Assembly: GCF_016031635.1 (NCBI RefSeq)
Contig: NZ_JACEGD010000007.1
Span: 1 to 64,000 of the forward strand
Origin: Bradyrhizobium diversitatis
GTDB taxonomy: Bacteria; Pseudomonadota; Alphaproteobacteria; Rhizobiales; Xanthobacteraceae
Direction of reading: 5' to 3'
DNA length: 64,000 nucleotides
The translations under genes were made by a program, and so were the position numbers. Shown here piece after piece: positions 49,602-57,589 of the stretch; the stretch's first letter is position 1; the number at the start of each line of letters is the position of its first letter. A model generated the notes under the pieces. It was not told where the DNA came from, did not search any database, and was given only the letters and a program-made list of their open reading frames with translations.

Positions 49602-50714
49602 CTAGAATTTCACCGAGACGCCTGCGCTGGCTGACTTTTCTGTGCAGCTGTTGGTGCTGACGCCCGTTGCCGCGACGGTGCAGGTGCCGGGAGTGGCATT
49701 GCTATCAAGCCCATACTTGTTCTGCCAATATCGGTAGGCAACCCAGACGTCGACAAAGTGACTGTATTTCGGACCAATGAAAGCCTTGCTGGCGTCGAAC
49801 GTTAAGCGGATCGGCTCGCTGTTCAATTCGATCTTGCTGGCGTTGCTGAACCGTCCGACGCCGGACAGCGCAGGAAGGGTATTGATATCGCCCTTCGCTC
49901 CGGTCAGGGAAAGACGGCCGCTGATCGCGAAATACCTGATGCTTTCAGGGAGGAATCCCAGATCCATGTAGTAATTGGTTTCAATCTTCCAAGTAGGCGG
50001 GAACACCCTGTTTCCGTCCGCAAGGCAGGTTACGCCAGGAACGCCCGGATTGAATAGACCGCACTGAAGAAACGATTTGTGGTTTGCTATGTTGTAGACT
50101 ACCAGCGGCGCCACGTTGAAATAGCCTTTGTACGGAAGATCGAAGGCGAACTGCAGACCGGCGACGATATTGTTCGTCGCGGGTGCAAAATAACTGTTTG
50201 CCGCTCCGATATCGGCGCCGACCTCGAACGAAATATTTCGCAGCGGCCCCATGCTGAACTGCTTTGTGTTGAATAGCTCATTCCAGCCGAACGTGCTGCG
50301 CTCTATACCGTAGAACTCCGTCGCACCAGCGCAAGTCCCTTGGGGCCCAAAGGGCAGGATGCCGGCAGGCGAGCAAGGTGAGGCAGGATCGTTGTGATCG
50401 GATTTCAACATATCAATATTGAAGAAGTTTGTGCCGTAAGCCCATATGTCGAAATGAGTGAATGAATAGACCTGCTTCGCGGTCTTGCCGTTGATGGTCC
50501 CGTCCGGCCGGGTGCTGAAGGCACCGGGATCCGTGGCCGTAAACTGGTAGGAGTAGGTGAGCCTGTTGTCATTCACCAGGAAGAACGGTGCGTCCACAAC
50601 CGGTTTTGGCTTTGCCTTGACTGGAGCCTGTTCATCCGCAGCTCTGGCCGCACATGCACAAGCGATAAGGCCGATCGCAACTATTGTTCGACTCACAAGT
50701 TTGGCAGAAAGCAT
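49602..50714 (-). CDS. Outer-membrane channel-like beta-barrel protein
   Basis: A 370-residue protein with a signal peptide (KLVSRTIVAIGLIACACAAR, then AADEQAP). The mature part shows alternating aromatic strands (LTYSYQFTATDPGA, HFDIWAYGTNFFNIDMLKSD, IRYFAISGRLSLTGAKGDIN) and ends ASAGVSVKF, the terminal Phe expected of outer-membrane barrels. It looks somewhat like Tsx-type nucleoside channels, but I am not certain of the family. Its place between the ABC ATPase and the binding protein suggests an outer-membrane pore for the same substrate. Confidence 0.75.
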   Translation of the reverse strand: MLSAKLVSRTIVAIGLIACACAARAADEQAPVKAKPKPVVDAPFFLVNDNRLTYSYQFTATDPGAFSTRPDGTINGKTAKQVYSFTHFDIWAYGTNFFNIDMLKSDHNDPASPCSPAGILPFGPQGTCAGATEFYGIERSTFGWNELFNTKQFSMGPLRNISFEVGADIGAANSYFAPATNNIVAGLQFAFDLPYKGYFNVAPLVVYNIANHKSFLQCGLFNPGVPGVTCLADGNRVFPPTWKIETNYYMDLGFLPESIRYFAISGRLSLTGAKGDINTLPALSGVGRFSNASKIELNSEPIRLTFDASKAFIGPKYSHFVDVWVAYRYWQNKYGLDSNATPGTCTVAATGVSTNSCTEKSASAGVSVKF

Positions 50715-50953
50715 GTTTAGTCCCCCTCTTCAAAAAACGAGATGCCGGTCGGGCACACTCGACGCGTTACACGAAATGCGACGCGTCCTTGGAAGCGGCG
50801 CCGAGGACCTCGGCGCCGATCGAATCCAACTCCGCACAAGATCCCTCAACGGGCTCACGCCCGCCTGATTTCGGACGCAAGTCATCCTCCGCAGGCAATC
50901 ATCCTGCGGCACTCATGCCTAGTTCTCTTGAAAACTGACGCGTCTACGCTTGC

Positions 50954-51754
50954 TCAGTGGGCGACGAGCACGCCTTTAGCCTCAAAGATGTCGCGGATCT
51001 GGCGGACGTAGCCATGGTAGACCTTGTCCTCGTGGACCTTGCTCCACTGTCGTGGACGGGGCATATCGATTTTGAGATCAAGATCGATCCGACCGGGGCG
51101 CGGCGACATGACCAGCACGCGATCGGCGAGAAATACGGCTTCGTCAATACCGTGCGTGATAAACAGAACCGTGTTCTGCACTCTCAGCCACATGGACTGC
51201 ATATCCATGATCATCTGCTCGCGAGTGAGTGCATCAAGCGCGCCGAAGGGCTCGTCCATCAGCAGCAGGCCCGGCTCCTGGATCAGCGCGCGGCATATCG
51301 CCACGCGTTGGCGCATGCCGCCCGAAAGCTCCGATGGGTACTTCTTCCCGAACCCCTTGAGCCCGACCTGCTCGAGTAGCTCCTCGGCACGCGTTCTGAA
51401 TTTCGACAGATCGAGCCTCTTGATCTCGATCGGCAGCAAGATGTTGTCGAGTACGGTGCGCCAGTAGAGCAGGAGATCCGACTGAAAGACGACACCGATC
51501 TTGGGATGCGGCCGGCTGATCGCGTCCCCGTCGATGGCGATCTTGCCTGTCGAGGCGGAGACGAGGCCCGCGAGCATTGAAAGTAAGGTGCTCTTACCGC
51601 ACCCGCTCGGCCCCACCACGGCGACGAAGGTGCCTGGCTCGAACTGTAGATCTATCCGTTCGATGGCCACGACGTCGTCATCTTCACGGGTCTTGTAGAC
51701 CTTCGAAAGGTGTGAAATTTCGACCGCCGCGCCTGTGGTTTGGATGGTATTCAT
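50954..51754 (-). CDS. ABC transporter ATP-binding protein (SsuB/TauB type)
   Basis: A 266-residue ATPase: Walker [14 protein letters not shown], signature LSGGMRQRVAICRAL, Walker B LLLMDEPFGALDAL and the H-loop ITHGIDEAV. The Q-loop VVFQSDLLLYWRTVLDNILL is typical of the nitrate/sulfonate/pyrimidine-precursor importers. It follows the permease gene after 54 bases. With the permease and the binding protein at 48286 it makes a complete importer, probably in the regulon of the GntR protein at 54714. Confidence 0.92.
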   Translation of the reverse strand: MNTIQTTGAAVEISHLSKVYKTREDDDVVAIERIDLQFEPGTFVAVVGPSGCGKSTLLSMLAGLVSASTGKIAIDGDAISRPHPKIGVVFQSDLLLYWRTVLDNILLPIEIKRLDLSKFRTRAEELLEQVGLKGFGKKYPSELSGGMRQRVAICRALIQEPGLLLMDEPFGALDALTREQMIMDMQSMWLRVQNTVLFITHGIDEAVFLADRVLVMSPRPGRIDLDLKIDMPRPRQWSKVHEDKVYHGYVRQIRDIFEAKGVLVAH

Positions 51755-51808
51755 CGCAACTGCCTCGCAATTGTGCGTCGTTGTTACCGGTCGTTTAGCA
51801 AAGGCAAC

Positions 51809-52642
51809 CTATTTTGCGTCGTCGCGCTTGTAGGAAACGCGCGCTTCCACCACGTCGATGATGTAGTAAAGGATCACGCCGAGTAGTGAGATCGTCACGA
51901 CGGTCGCGAAGTTGAGCGTGGTATCGAACAGCGAATTTGCCTGAAGCTGCAGATAGCCGAGCCCCCGTTCGGCAGCGACGTACTCACCGATGACCGCACC
52001 AATGACGGCGAGAGATATGGCTACCTTGAAGCCACCGAAGATATTGGGCAGCGCTGCTGGCAGACGCAGCTTGAAGAAGGTTTGCCACTCGTTTGCGCCC
52101 ATTGAGCGGACAAGATTGACGAGATTCGTGTCGAGGGACTGCAGGCCGACGACCGTCGATATCACGATCGGGAAGAACGAGATCAAGAACGCAAGCACGA
52201 TCTTCGGTGCCCAACCGTAGCCGAGATACAGCACCAAGATTGGCGCCAGCGACACCTTGGGCACTGTCTGTAGGCCCACAAGGATCGGATAAATGGCACG
52301 CTCGAAGGGCCTTGAGTAGAAGATCGATAACGCCAAAGGGACACCAACTAGCACGCCCATGCCGAAGCCAACGATCACCTCAAACAGCGTCACGTAGAGG
52401 TGGGCGACAAGCAGCGGCGCATCGTTGATCATCCGCGTGGCGATAGCCAACGGTGTCGGCAGGACAAACGCTGAAAGCCCCGACAGCGGAACCAGAATTT
52501 GCCAAGCAGCGATCAGCATCGCAGCTACGAGGAGCGCCGAATAACGTTCCAGCCAGCTAGTGCGAGCGCGTTTCTTGCCGCTCATGCTCCTGCCCTGATT
52601 CCGCTGCGCCTTGCCGGCACTGACAATATCTGTACTCGCCAC
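51809..52642 (-). CDS. ABC transporter permease (SsuC/TauC type)
   Basis: A 277-residue inner-membrane permease with about six segments (YSALLVAAMLIAAWQILVPL first). The EAA loop is LVNLVRSMGANEWQTFFKLR followed by LPAALPNIFGGFKVAIS. The GTG at 52642 has GAGG 5 bases upstream; an ATG at 52588 is an alternative. It is the first transporter gene after the operator/promoter at 53002-53037, about 360 bases away. Confidence 0.9.
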   Translation of the reverse strand: MASTDIVSAGKAQRNQGRSMSGKKRARTSWLERYSALLVAAMLIAAWQILVPLSGLSAFVLPTPLAIATRMINDAPLLVAHLYVTLFEVIVGFGMGVLVGVPLALSIFYSRPFERAIYPILVGLQTVPKVSLAPILVLYLGYGWAPKIVLAFLISFFPIVISTVVGLQSLDTNLVNLVRSMGANEWQTFFKLRLPAALPNIFGGFKVAISLAVIGAVIGEYVAAERGLGYLQLQANSLFDTTLNFATVVTISLLGVILYYIIDVVEARVSYKRDDAK

Positions 52643-53001
52643 CGTAGCCTCACCGCGTTAGAAGATCACAGTTATTTTGAGCAGAACCGTTCATCGCCGC
52701 CTTCGACGCACCCGGCATGTCAACGAACACTTCACCGACCAGCGCGCCGTCGAGGCAGAGTCGGATTTCCTCAACGAACCAATCGAGGAGACGCCGCGCG
52801 GATCTGACGACCGCTCGGCGATCTCGTCGAAAGAACCCGGTCCGCCGGCGCGCGCTCAGGGCCAACACTGCTGCTGCGCGATTCACCCGAGGCATCATTC
52901 ATCCCTGTCAATCTTGGGCCAGGTTTCGCCGCCGGACATCACAACACGTGGGCTCCGTCGCTTCGGTGCGGTGGCGTCACTTCCCAAATCCAACTTTTAT
53001 T
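52643..53001 (-). other. Long leader between operator A and the permease gene
   Basis: A leader of about 350 bases. It contains an 82-codon frame (52650-52898, minus) starting MMPRVNRAAAVLAL, which matches nothing I know and is Arg-rich. I cannot tell whether it is a remnant gene or an untranslated leader. Confidence 0.35.
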
Positions 53002-53037
53002 TGATCTCATGATGTGATCACAGTTTTGTATTGTCAA
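53002..53037 (-). promoter_or_regulatory. Promoter with 19-bp palindromic operator (site A)
   Basis: The palindrome TGATCTCATGATGTGATCA is at 53002-53020. On the minus strand a perfect -35 hexamer TTGACA is at 53037-53032, with CATCAT as a 17-base-spaced -10 inside the palindrome. The same operator-plus-CGCTTGACAAT arrangement recurs at 60950. A repressor on the palindrome would cover the -10. It points toward the ABC transporter genes. Confidence 0.7.
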
Positions 53038-53217
53038 GCGCGGAATGCGGGCTGCCCGCGACCATTTTTCATGCATCGGGTCCATTTCGGCGCCGTAAAG
53101 ACGAGCACGGAAGACGGCGACGGATGACGCGCGGGTCTAAGCCGAGCGGCTCGACGCCGGCGGTGATAGAGAAAACTTACAATCGATATCGTATCGGCGC
53201 GGCTGCGCGTTCGACCG

Positions 53218-54216
53218 TCAGTGCTTGGCGGCGAAGATACTTGGCAGGGATTTTTCGATCGCGCTGCGCGTCAGATTGCGCGCGATGAACACCAGCCAGC
53301 CGCGAGGCGAACCTTCCGGCCATCGTGGCAAATATTCCGGCGGATACACGACGTGTTGCACACCGTGAATCACGACCGGACGCTCGTCGCCTCTGACCGG
53401 CAATAAGCCCTTTACACGGAGAATGGATTGACCGCGCGCGGCCAGCAACAATTCCAGCCACTCGACGAAAGCCGGCCATTCGACTTCACGCGTCACCTCG
53501 ACCGTGAAGGTCTTGATGCCGTGGCTGTGCACTCCTCGCCCAGGCTTGTCAGAGACTGCGAGATAGTTGGGCTTCCAGTCGGCTGCATGGTTCAGGACGT
53601 CGGCCGCGGAGGGCATCGCATGCTTGCTCGAGGTCTGCGTGCGCACTGAAGGATTGACCTTGGCGACATCGAGCCCAAGCGCGTCCAATTGCCAACGCTC
53701 GACAAGATCCGACTTGGTGATGACAACGCAATCCGCTAACGCCACCTGCTGGGCCGCTTCTGTGAAATTTCGAATGCTGTTGAGGCCGCTGACGCCGTCG
53801 ACGGTCGTAACGATGCTGCCGGCGCGATAGCCATGCAGCAGTTCCGGAGCGCTCATCACGGCATGTATGATAGGGGCTGGATCGGCGAGGCCGGTGGTTT
53901 CGACCACGACCTGGCGGAAGGGCGTCACCGCGCCGTCGCGGCTCATCGCCAGAAGCTCGGCCAAGGTTGACACGAGATCGTCGCGCACAGCGCAGCACAG
54001 ACATCCGGACGACAGCAGGACCACATCTTCCGTGACCTCCCGCACCAGCAGGTGGTCGAGTCCTATTTCGCCGAATTCATTGATGATCACCGCAGTCTCG
54101 GCGAGATTCGGCTCGCCGAGCAGGTGTCGAAGAAATGTTGTCTTGCCGCTCCCGAGAAACCCGGTCAGCACATGAACCGGAATCCGCGTGTCGAGGGAGG
54201 GAGCGGCAGGCTGCAT
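53218..54216 (-). CDS. CobW/G3E-family metal-chaperone GTPase
   Basis: A 332-residue G3E GTPase. P-loop GFLGSGKTT (19-27), the metal-binding CLCC motif at 72-75 (SSGCLCCAVRDDL), the ETTGLADPAPI region and the NKxD-equivalent ITKSDLV are all present. The C-terminal CobW_C domain contains HGIKTFTVEV. Such proteins deliver zinc or cobalt to metalloenzymes. Here it lies 3 bases after ridA, close to a dihydropyrimidinase-like metalloenzyme, which may be its client. Confidence 0.9.
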   Translation of the reverse strand: MQPAAPSLDTRIPVHVLTGFLGSGKTTFLRHLLGEPNLAETAVIINEFGEIGLDHLLVREVTEDVVLLSSGCLCCAVRDDLVSTLAELLAMSRDGAVTPFRQVVVETTGLADPAPIIHAVMSAPELLHGYRAGSIVTTVDGVSGLNSIRNFTEAAQQVALADCVVITKSDLVERWQLDALGLDVAKVNPSVRTQTSSKHAMPSAADVLNHAADWKPNYLAVSDKPGRGVHSHGIKTFTVEVTREVEWPAFVEWLELLLAARGQSILRVKGLLPVRGDERPVVIHGVQHVVYPPEYLPRWPEGSPRGWLVFIARNLTRSAIEKSLPSIFAAKH

Positions 54217-54219
54217 GGT

Positions 54220-54687
54220 TCAGTAGACCTCGAATATTGCGTCGACCTCGACCGGAACGTTGCGCGGCAATGAACTGCAGCCGACCGCTGCGCGGGCGTG
54301 GCGCCCCGCCTCGCCAAACACCTCCACCATCAGGTCAGACGCCCCGTTGATGACCTTTGGATGATCTTTGAAGTCCGGCTCGGCATTGACAAAACCGCCC
54401 AGCCGAACGACCCCAATCACCCTGTCGAGATTGCCGTCCAGTGCCTGCTTGAGCTGGGCGAGGATATTGATTGCACAGAGACGCGCAGCCGCTTGACCTT
54501 GCTCCACAGTGAAGTCCGAGCCGAGCTTACCCGTGTACTTGTCCTTGCCGCGCTCGCTCGGGACCTGCCCGGAAATATAGATCTGGCTGCCCAGTCTGCG
54601 CGCGGGGACGTAGTTGGCGCTTGGTGATGCGGTCTCGGGCAGGCTAATTCCGAGTTCGGCCAGTTTTTGTTCGATCTTTGCTGCCAT
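54220..54687 (-). CDS. RidA-family protein (reactive imine deaminase-like)
   Basis: A 155-residue RidA/YjgF/Rid-family protein with the longer N-terminus of the Rid subgroup that starts KIEQKLAELGISLP. ASPSANYVPARRLGSQIYIS, GQVPSE, AARLCAINILAQLKQALDGN and VIGVVRLGGFVNAEPDF are family blocks. RidA proteins hydrolyse reactive enamine/imine intermediates. I use the ATG at 54687 with GGAG 9 bases upstream. Its place beside the regulator and CobW-GTPase suggests clean-up of an imine made in this pathway, as RutC does in uracil degradation. Confidence 0.9.
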   Translation of the reverse strand: MAAKIEQKLAELGISLPETASPSANYVPARRLGSQIYISGQVPSERGKDKYTGKLGSDFTVEQGQAAARLCAINILAQLKQALDGNLDRVIGVVRLGGFVNAEPDFKDHPKVINGASDLMVEVFGEAGRHARAAVGCSSLPRNVPVEVDAIFEVY

Positions 54688-54713
54688 GGCGCAGTACTCC
54701 GGATCCCAGTTCT

Positions 54714-55454
54714 CTAGTCCTCGAATTGCAGTTCCATTCCTTGCGCGAAGGGCAGCTCGGTCCCCTGCGAGCCGGCAATGCTGAGCAGTGCCCGGCAGGT
54801 CGTCCGGATGTCCTGGATCGTTCCGCGTTTGACCGCGGTTGAGTTGCCCTCCTTCAGCCCCGCCAGAATGTCCTCGTGATGAGACGCACTCCAGGGCTTC
54901 GAAGGGATCAGCAATGACATGTACATGGTCGGCCCGAACTGCAACCAAAGCGATTCGATCAAGAGCGTGAGCGTCTCGGATTCACTCGCCTGGTAGAGCG
55001 TGAAATGGAATTTCTGGTTGAACGAGAGGCAGTTCAGGATGTCACGCTTGGCGATCGCCTGAAGCAACTGTTTGTTGATGGACGTCAGTCCGTTAAGGAG
55101 CGCAGGTGAAGCTTTCTTGGCTGCGAGCTCAGCTGCTGTACCTTCAAGCAGTTCGCGCACTGAAAAGATATCGCTCAGCTTCTCAGGGCTCAGCCTCGGC
55201 ACGCGTACGGAGCCTCCCTTGGTCTCCTCCAAGGCATTTGCTGCAACGAGTTGGCTCAGCACTTCCCGAACGGGCATAGGGCTGGTTCCGAGCCCGGCCG
55301 CCAGCTTGCGCAAGCTCATGACCTGGCCGGGAACAAAGGCCCCGACCATAAGTCCTCTGCGCATATAGCTCAGCACACGTTCGTAGATGTGCCCCCGCTG
55401 CCGCTTGCCTTCTTCGTTGCCGTTTGCGGCAACTTCCGTTTTAGCGATCCGCAT
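54714..55454 (-). CDS. GntR-family transcriptional regulator (FCD type)
   Basis: A regulator of about 246 residues. The N-terminal GntR winged helix reads RGHIYERVLSYMRRGLMVGA, then FVPGQVMSLRKLAAGLGTSP and MPVREVLSQL, and the helical C-terminal FCD-like effector domain follows (about 100-240). The ATG at 55454 has GAGG 6 bases upstream; an ATG at 55496 is possible. A 19-bp palindrome lies about 100 bases upstream (55554), and matching palindromes precede the ABC operon and the six-gene operon. It is therefore the likely regulator of the whole island and of itself. Confidence 0.88.
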   Translation of the reverse strand: MRIAKTEVAANGNEEGKRQRGHIYERVLSYMRRGLMVGAFVPGQVMSLRKLAAGLGTSPMPVREVLSQLVAANALEETKGGSVRVPRLSPEKLSDIFSVRELLEGTAAELAAKKASPALLNGLTSINKQLLQAIAKRDILNCLSFNQKFHFTLYQASESETLTLLIESLWLQFGPTMYMSLLIPSKPWSASHHEDILAGLKEGNSTAVKRGTIQDIRTTCRALLSIAGSQGTELPFAQGMELQFED

Positions 55455-55553
55455 CTCCCGCCTCTCTTTTTCTCTTAGGATGTCGCGACGCGCCATCCGA
55501 CCTGCCTGAGGACATCGAGACCGTCCTTGACGACTTGGATGGCCTGCATCCTG

Positions 55554-55572
55554 TGATCTCATATCGTGATCA
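55554..55572 (-). promoter_or_regulatory. 19-bp palindromic operator (site B)
   Basis: TGATCTCATATCGTGATCA lies upstream of the GntR gene. It has the same length and outer half-sites (TGATC and TGATCA) as sites A and C. No good -35 hexamer is visible next to it, unlike the other two sites. Autoregulation is inferred. Confidence 0.65.
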
Positions 55573-55716
55573 GTAGTAGATTTAAGAGCGGGCGGCAACC
55601 GAAGCGTGGAGCAGTGATGCCGCAAATCGGCAGCCAAGGTTGGCTCGGCCTGCCGATTGGCGCGAAGAACGTTGTCCGAAGCACCCCGCATGAGCATGCA
55701 GGGCGGCTCTCTGGAG

Positions 55717-56706
55717 TTAGGCGGCAGCTCCGACCTGATAGAGCTCGACCTTAGTTCCATCCGGATCGGCGATGTAGATCGTCAAGCCATAAGGCCCGTC
55801 ATGCAGCTCATCATAGTAATGCACGCCAGCCTTTTTCAATTTCGCATCCAGCGCCCGCACGTCGTTGACCTCAAACGCGATGTGATCGAGCTGGCGATGG
55901 TCTGCAGCCTTGCCGTTGATGAGAGCGATGCCCTGGTGGAAAGCAACGAAGGGCCGTCCGTCAGCCAGGGGCTTGGCCGGCCTGACCGCGAATCCCAGTT
56001 GGCGGGTATAGAAGTCGACCGACTTGTCGATGTCATTGACCATGATCAACTGGTGACCATAGTTGGTGACCCTCGGCTTCACTTGCTCGGCGATCCAGTC
56101 AAGAACTTCCGACGACGGCGCTATCTCGCAGAAGTACTGCTTCCAGACCTGCTTGGCGGTAGCTTCCCAATCCGCATTGACGCCCGACACGCAATCCTCA
56201 ACGGCAATCACGTCGAAGTCCCGGAGATAGGCTTCGCGGATGCTCGTCTCGACGCAAGCGTTGGTGGTTGCCCCCGTGATGAACAGGTGCTGGATGCCCA
56301 GCATCTTCAGCATCATCTCGAGCCGAGTTTCGTAGAACGCACCGAAGCGGTGCTTGCGGATCACGAAGGAAGGATTGAACTCGGCCAGCGGCTTGAGCTC
56401 GTCGACGATCTCCTCGTCCCAGCTGCCGGCAAGTGCGGATACCTGCTTGCGCCGAGCGGTATGGCCGAGCAACTTCTTCTTGGCACGATTCCTGTCGACG
56501 GCGAAGTGCTCCTGCATCGTCCAAATGACGGGAATGTCGACGTCCTGGCAGCGCTTGATCAGCCTTGCCAGCGGCGAGACAATTGAGGACAGGCGCTTCG
56601 TATCCACTCCGGAAATCCCCAGCGTGCCCTTCTCGTGGATAAAGGCATTCTGGAGATCGATGACCAGCAGCGCCGACTTGCGATAATCCAGGGCTTCAAG
56701 GCTCAT
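55717..56706 (-). CDS. Isochorismatase-family hydrolase fused to a VOC (glyoxalase) domain
   Basis: A 329-residue fusion. Residues 1-205 are a cysteine hydrolase with the triad D17 (LLVIDLQNAF), K118 (VIRKHRFGAF) and C151 (TGATTNACVETSIREAY). The family includes N-carbamoylsarcosine and ureidoacrylate amidohydrolases. Residues about 213-329 are a VOC domain (HQLIMVNDIDKSVDFYTRQL, HIAFEVNDV, IYIADPDGTKVELY) with candidate metal ligands H218 and the late Glu. The two folds are usually separate. It is the last gene of the six-gene operon, coupled to the tautomerase by ATGA. Confidence 0.88.
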   Translation of the reverse strand: MSLEALDYRKSALLVIDLQNAFIHEKGTLGISGVDTKRLSSIVSPLARLIKRCQDVDIPVIWTMQEHFAVDRNRAKKKLLGHTARRKQVSALAGSWDEEIVDELKPLAEFNPSFVIRKHRFGAFYETRLEMMLKMLGIQHLFITGATTNACVETSIREAYLRDFDVIAVEDCVSGVNADWEATAKQVWKQYFCEIAPSSEVLDWIAEQVKPRVTNYGHQLIMVNDIDKSVDFYTRQLGFAVRPAKPLADGRPFVAFHQGIALINGKAADHRQLDHIAFEVNDVRALDAKLKKAGVHYYDELHDGPYGLTIYIADPDGTKVELYQVGAAA

Positions 56707-56903
56707 TTCTTGTCCTCCACCATGTCGATACCGAGCACGCCGGCGCGGCCCCAGCTGTCCTTTGGCGTTTCATGGATCACCACATGCAGATGATCGGGCT
56801 TGCAGGCGGCCTCCTCGACCATTGCATTGGTGATAGCCTTTACTAGCCGGCGCTTCTGCTCGACTGTACGGCCTTCCCACATTTCGACGACGACAAAGGG
56901 CAT
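56703..56903 (-). CDS. 4-Oxalocrotonate tautomerase-family protein
   Basis: A 66-residue protein starting MPFVVVEMWEGRTVEQKRRL with the catalytic Pro exposed after Met removal. It continues VKAITNAMVEEAACKPDHLH and VVIHETPKDSWGRAG. The size and the Pro1 are typical of 4-OT tautomerases. The start overlaps the upstream stop (TGATG) and the end overlaps the next start (ATGA). It probably isomerises an enol/keto intermediate in the operon's pathway. Confidence 0.9.
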   Translation of the reverse strand: MPFVVVEMWEGRTVEQKRRLVKAITNAMVEEAACKPDHLHVVIHETPKDSWGRAGVLGIDMVEDKK

Positions 56904-57589
56904 CAGATTTCTCCTCCTCGTTGGGTGGGCAGCGCGCCGGATGCCCATGTGGGCACTGCGGCCGCGAAGCCCGTAACCAGATCGTTTTTTGCCCGATCGA
57001 CGCCGCTGAGCAGCCACAATGGACGGCTGGCATAGTTGATCAAAACCTGCTCCTCCATGCATAGGCGATGGGCAGGATGCTGCGGGTCTCGATCGAAATG
57101 ACTCGTGCCTGGGATCAGCCGGATGACGTAAATCGGCGCCGATGGGTCGAGCATCTCGAGCACATTCTGTCCGATCTCGTTCAGGCCGATCGCCATCGGT
57201 TGCGGATCAGCCTGGCCAACGGGCAACAAGACGACCGCCCCCGCCAACGGCCTTACCGGCCAATAACGACCCTCCCGCCCCTCGCGCAGGAACTCGGTAT
57301 AGCTGCGCATTTCCGTGAATAGCTCGCTGTCCCACAGGATGATGTCCGGCCCCAAGATGTCGCGCGCCGCATCGACGACGCCCTGGCTCTCGCAAAGGCC
57401 GAGAAAAACCCAGGCGTCGGTGAAGCCGATCGCTTGTCCCCATGGATTGTGAATTCCAGATAACCTCTCCTGGCGCACCGTGGCCTTCCTCGCCACGATA
57501 CCGGCGACCGCTTCGCTCACCGACATTGGGGCGGGCCTGAGCGACTCTCGGCCTGCCAACTCGAGTCGGTGGAAGTCCGTGCCACTCAT
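56903..57589 (-). CDS. Phytanoyl-CoA-dioxygenase-like protein without the usual metal motif
   Basis: A 228-residue protein. FTDAWVFLGLCESQGVVDAA, RDILGPDIILWDSELF and IYVIRLIPGTSHFDRD have the feel of the PhyH fold. Where PhyH enzymes have HxD before YW it reads EGREGRYWPVRPLAGAV, so the HxD iron ligands appear lost. It may be a non-iron member, a binding protein or something else. The assignment is tentative. The ATG (57589) overlaps the upstream stop (ATGA), so it is a true operon member. Confidence 0.55.
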   Translation of the reverse strand: MSGTDFHRLELAGRESLRPAPMSVSEAVAGIVARKATVRQERLSGIHNPWGQAIGFTDAWVFLGLCESQGVVDAARDILGPDIILWDSELFTEMRSYTEFLREGREGRYWPVRPLAGAVVLLPVGQADPQPMAIGLNEIGQNVLEMLDPSAPIYVIRLIPGTSHFDRDPQHPAHRLCMEEQVLINYASRPLWLLSGVDRAKNDLVTGFAAAVPTWASGALPTQRGGEI

